Part shown: positions 62,181 through 64,000 of the stretch, piece after piece
How positions within the stretch are numbered: position 1 is the stretch's first letter
Layout of the letters: the number at the start of each line of letters is the position of its first letter
Assembly (NCBI GenBank): GCA_026874595.1
Contig: CM049307.1
Coordinates: forward strand, 96,816,330 to 96,880,329
DNA length: 64,000 nucleotides
Direction of reading: 5' to 3'
Source of the DNA: Sipunculus nudus
Taxonomy: Eukaryota; Annelida; Sipuncula; Golfingiida; Sipunculidae
Program-made: the position numbers and the translations under genes
The notes under the pieces: generated by a model
The model's input: only the letters and a program-made list of their open reading frames with translations
Databases searched by the model: none
What the model was told of the DNA's origin: nothing

Positions 62181-64000
62181 GATGTTTACTTAAACTCAGC
62201 TTTTAAAAAGATCGTCCTCCATCCAGGGCAGTTTTTCACTGCTTGTGCAAGTAAACATTAAACGCCAGATTTTTTACGGTTATTTTTCCTTTCCTATATT
62301 TGGCACTGCTACATATTAATTTTCATGAAAGATATAGAAAATGTTCAGCAAACTGTTCCCGTTCACTAATTATAGAGAAATATATCAAACTTTGTCTGAC
62401 AGTTAAGCGGGAGGTGTGTAATTATCCTGCAGTGTTCTATGAACTGAAACATAGTACGGCGACAGGGCCAACTGACACTGTCATTGATAATATATTTAGA
62501 CTGACTGTTTATCTGGCTCTGGGATGTATATCATAAACGTACTTCAGTTTGTAATGACAATATCAGCAAAACCAGCAACAGATTTAGTAAAAATTGTAAC
62601 GTAAGATTATCACTAATTCGTCAATGTTAATTTCCGATTACCCAAGAAAACAGTTGATTTCAATTGACGATGGTTTTCTTTAGTTCTCATTATTCATGAC
62701 TATAAGACAACGATACATAAGGCATGCAAAACAAGTGCAAAATATCATCAAAAGATTTAATCGTATAAAAAAGAAGGCCCCTCATGACATTACCAAAAGC
62801 AAATACAATTTAAATGGGATTTTAAAACAATCTTGAAAAACCAACATTTGAAATCTTGTGATGAACTTATAGGCAGAGGTATATTCAAGTCTTCTAGGCC
62901 ATTACAATACAAATTAAACAAGCACATAAGTAATAAAAATGATATTTAATATTCTTCACACCTTATCCTTAGTGAAGGTTTTATTCCAGGGGCGTCAATA
63001 TAGGGGGGATGGGGGTATATATACCCCCCACTTTTTGGCAAGGGGGGGGGGGATGGTCAATGTAATCGTCCCCCCCCCCCCACTTTTCAGAAAATAATAT
63101 TATAATATTGCAAATGAAATATATTAATAAAAAGAATTAAAGACTTTGGATCTATTTACTAAAATATGTTATATCTAAACCTTGCTTAGAATTCACAAAA
63201 TATTATTATTTTCTAAAAAATTATAATTATTTGAAATATTATTAAGTATATATATATGTATATATATATAATTATATATATATAATTGTATATGCCACTC
63301 ACAAACGCTGAAAAAGGTATATACATAAGGTCATCCCCCCACCCTGAAAGAAAAATCGACGCCACTGTTTTATTCCGTGTGAATACATCAATACAAGGGT
63401 TACACTGGCCACTCCTGTCGTGGTGCCACTGACGGCACCGCATTTCAATGAAACTTAAAAGTACCATACAAGATATGTTTCTTAAACATTAATGGATTGT
63501 GGAATAAATAATGGACCATCCAGTTAAGCAGACATTTAGAGCAACCATTTTCCGACAACCAATGTTACACCATCTTTTGTGACGGGATTGAAAAACAGAA
63601 CTTCCCTCTCCGAGTTAGGGACCACCTTTCAATTAACCACTGGGACATCCATTCCACCGTCTCTAGCTATCTGTACATATACACATTCATGCCATACAAT
63701 TTCTTAGTAAAAGGTATAGATTTCGAATCTCTTAACCCTCTGTTTTTGTATCTCTTCTACATTACTTCCTCTACAAAACAAACTGTTTAAAGTATTTTGT
63801 TGAAGAAAAGCCCACATATCCCTGTTTAAACGCCTCCTTTCTATCGTCAGGGGTTATTGATTAAATTCTTATACACACACAGATATGTTATTTTATTGTT
63901 ATGTACAATTAAGCTAAAGAAATCGTCGTTTATAAAAAAAATTCGTTTCCTGTCATGGATTTATTATTTTCAGCATTCTCACGACCTGGAAAGATTTATG
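61398..64000 (+). CDS. P4HA: Prolyl 4-hydroxylase subunit alpha, first two coding exons (3' partial)
   Basis: The enzyme hydroxylates proline in collagen-type sequences in the ER lumen, using 2-oxoglutarate, iron and ascorbate. Exon 1 (61398-61576) encodes a signal peptide, MYRNRCTGVLVLFCTITLVQG, cleaved probably before ELFTALV, then QLERLLHTELALSRDLK and VQRERDRIDLAE. This is the P4HA N-terminal domain pattern (FT.L..LE.LL.TE..L...L..Y...E..R). Exon 2 starts at 63974 after TTTTCAG; phase 2 joins AA|C to give N-ILTTWKDL before the window ends. Only about 68 residues of roughly 530 are present, so the substrate-binding and catalytic domains are outside. An in-frame ATG at 61329 would add 23 residues before the signal peptide; 61398 is preferred because the signal sequence then starts the protein. 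Confidence 0.78.
62122..62180. repeat. (AT)n microsatellite
   Basis: About 29 units with one G interruption near 62172. Confidence 0.95.
62987..63367. mobile_element. 381-bp hAT-like MITE with perfect 8-bp target duplication
   Basis: TTTTATTC is repeated exactly on both sides (62979-62986 and 63368-63375). The ends are CAGGGGCGTCAAT and, reverse complemented, CAGTGGCGTCGAT. The interior has G and C homopolymer runs near both ends and a TA microsatellite near 63245-63290. No transposase is encoded. The CAG(G/T)GGCG start plus 8-bp duplication points to the hAT superfamily. Confidence 0.82.
63974..64000 (+). CDS. P4HA: P4HA coding exon 2, cut by the window end
   Basis: Begins after TTATTATTTTCAG. 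The phase matches exon 1 and the peptide ILTTWKDL continues the helix of the N-terminal domain. Confidence 0.65.

Larger units (their letters stand above)
61577..63973 (+). other. P4HA: P4HA intron 1
   Basis: A 2.4-kb intron with a TA microsatellite (62122-62180) and the hAT-like MITE at 62987-63367. No other exon is needed to keep the frame. Confidence 0.6.

Overview
The window is animal nuclear DNA. It has intron-split genes with GT-AG junctions, AT-rich non-coding DNA, microsatellites and many decayed transposons. The encoded proteins and the kind of repeats (tandem-core elements with subterminal inverted repeats, tRNA-derived SINEs, small hAT-like and TA-flanked MITEs) fit a lophotrochozoan, most likely a mollusc and perhaps a bivalve. 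The species cannot be named from sequence alone.

Four protein-coding loci are supported. (1) Positions 3-527 (+) are the last coding exon of an arginine/serine-rich protein. (2) Positions 36475-10823 (-) hold a complete 19-exon gene for the mitochondrial Rho GTPase Miro (RHOT1). I joined the exons by splice signals, phase and homology, and the model closes without a break at 615 residues: GTPase, two EF hands, second GTPase, C-terminal membrane anchor. (3) Positions 38882-43986 (+) hold a complete 8-exon gene for a 343-residue seven-bladed WD40 protein of unknown role. It lies head to head with Miro, and a GC-richer stretch with NRF1-, ETS-, CCAAT- and CACGTG-type sites sits between them. (4) Positions 61398-64000 (+) hold the first two coding exons of a prolyl 4-hydroxylase alpha subunit (signal peptide plus start of the N-terminal domain). 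The gene runs off the right edge.

The rest is introns and intergenic DNA rich in repeats. The most striking pattern is a shared architecture in elements at 6434-8694, 11331-13749, 26136-about 30140 and 55674-57016. Each has an 9-12 bp motif near its left end. The inverse of that motif forms one arm of a hairpin at the right end. The interior is built of tandem units (about 330-340 bp in three of them, about 135 bp in one). This is the layout described for Helentron-derived non-autonomous elements (HINE/DINE-1-like). Left and right motifs differ between families but match within each, and two families share a GGTGGCGCCACC palindrome in every core unit. One copy lies in Miro intron 8 and one in Miro intron 18.

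Other elements are hAT-like MITEs with 8-bp target duplications (35728-36270, which carries a tRNA-like Pol III promoter sequence, and 62987-63367), a probable hAT-like MITE (47407-47609), TA-flanked MITEs (20384-20558, 30425-30570, 49770-50218), an unclassified inverted-repeat element in a WD40-gene intron, a tRNA-derived SINE (55333-55560), and two LINE reverse-transcriptase relics (about 50330-51310 and 53585-54140). The genes do not form a pathway; the only functional link suggested is possible shared promoter control of Miro and the WD40 gene.
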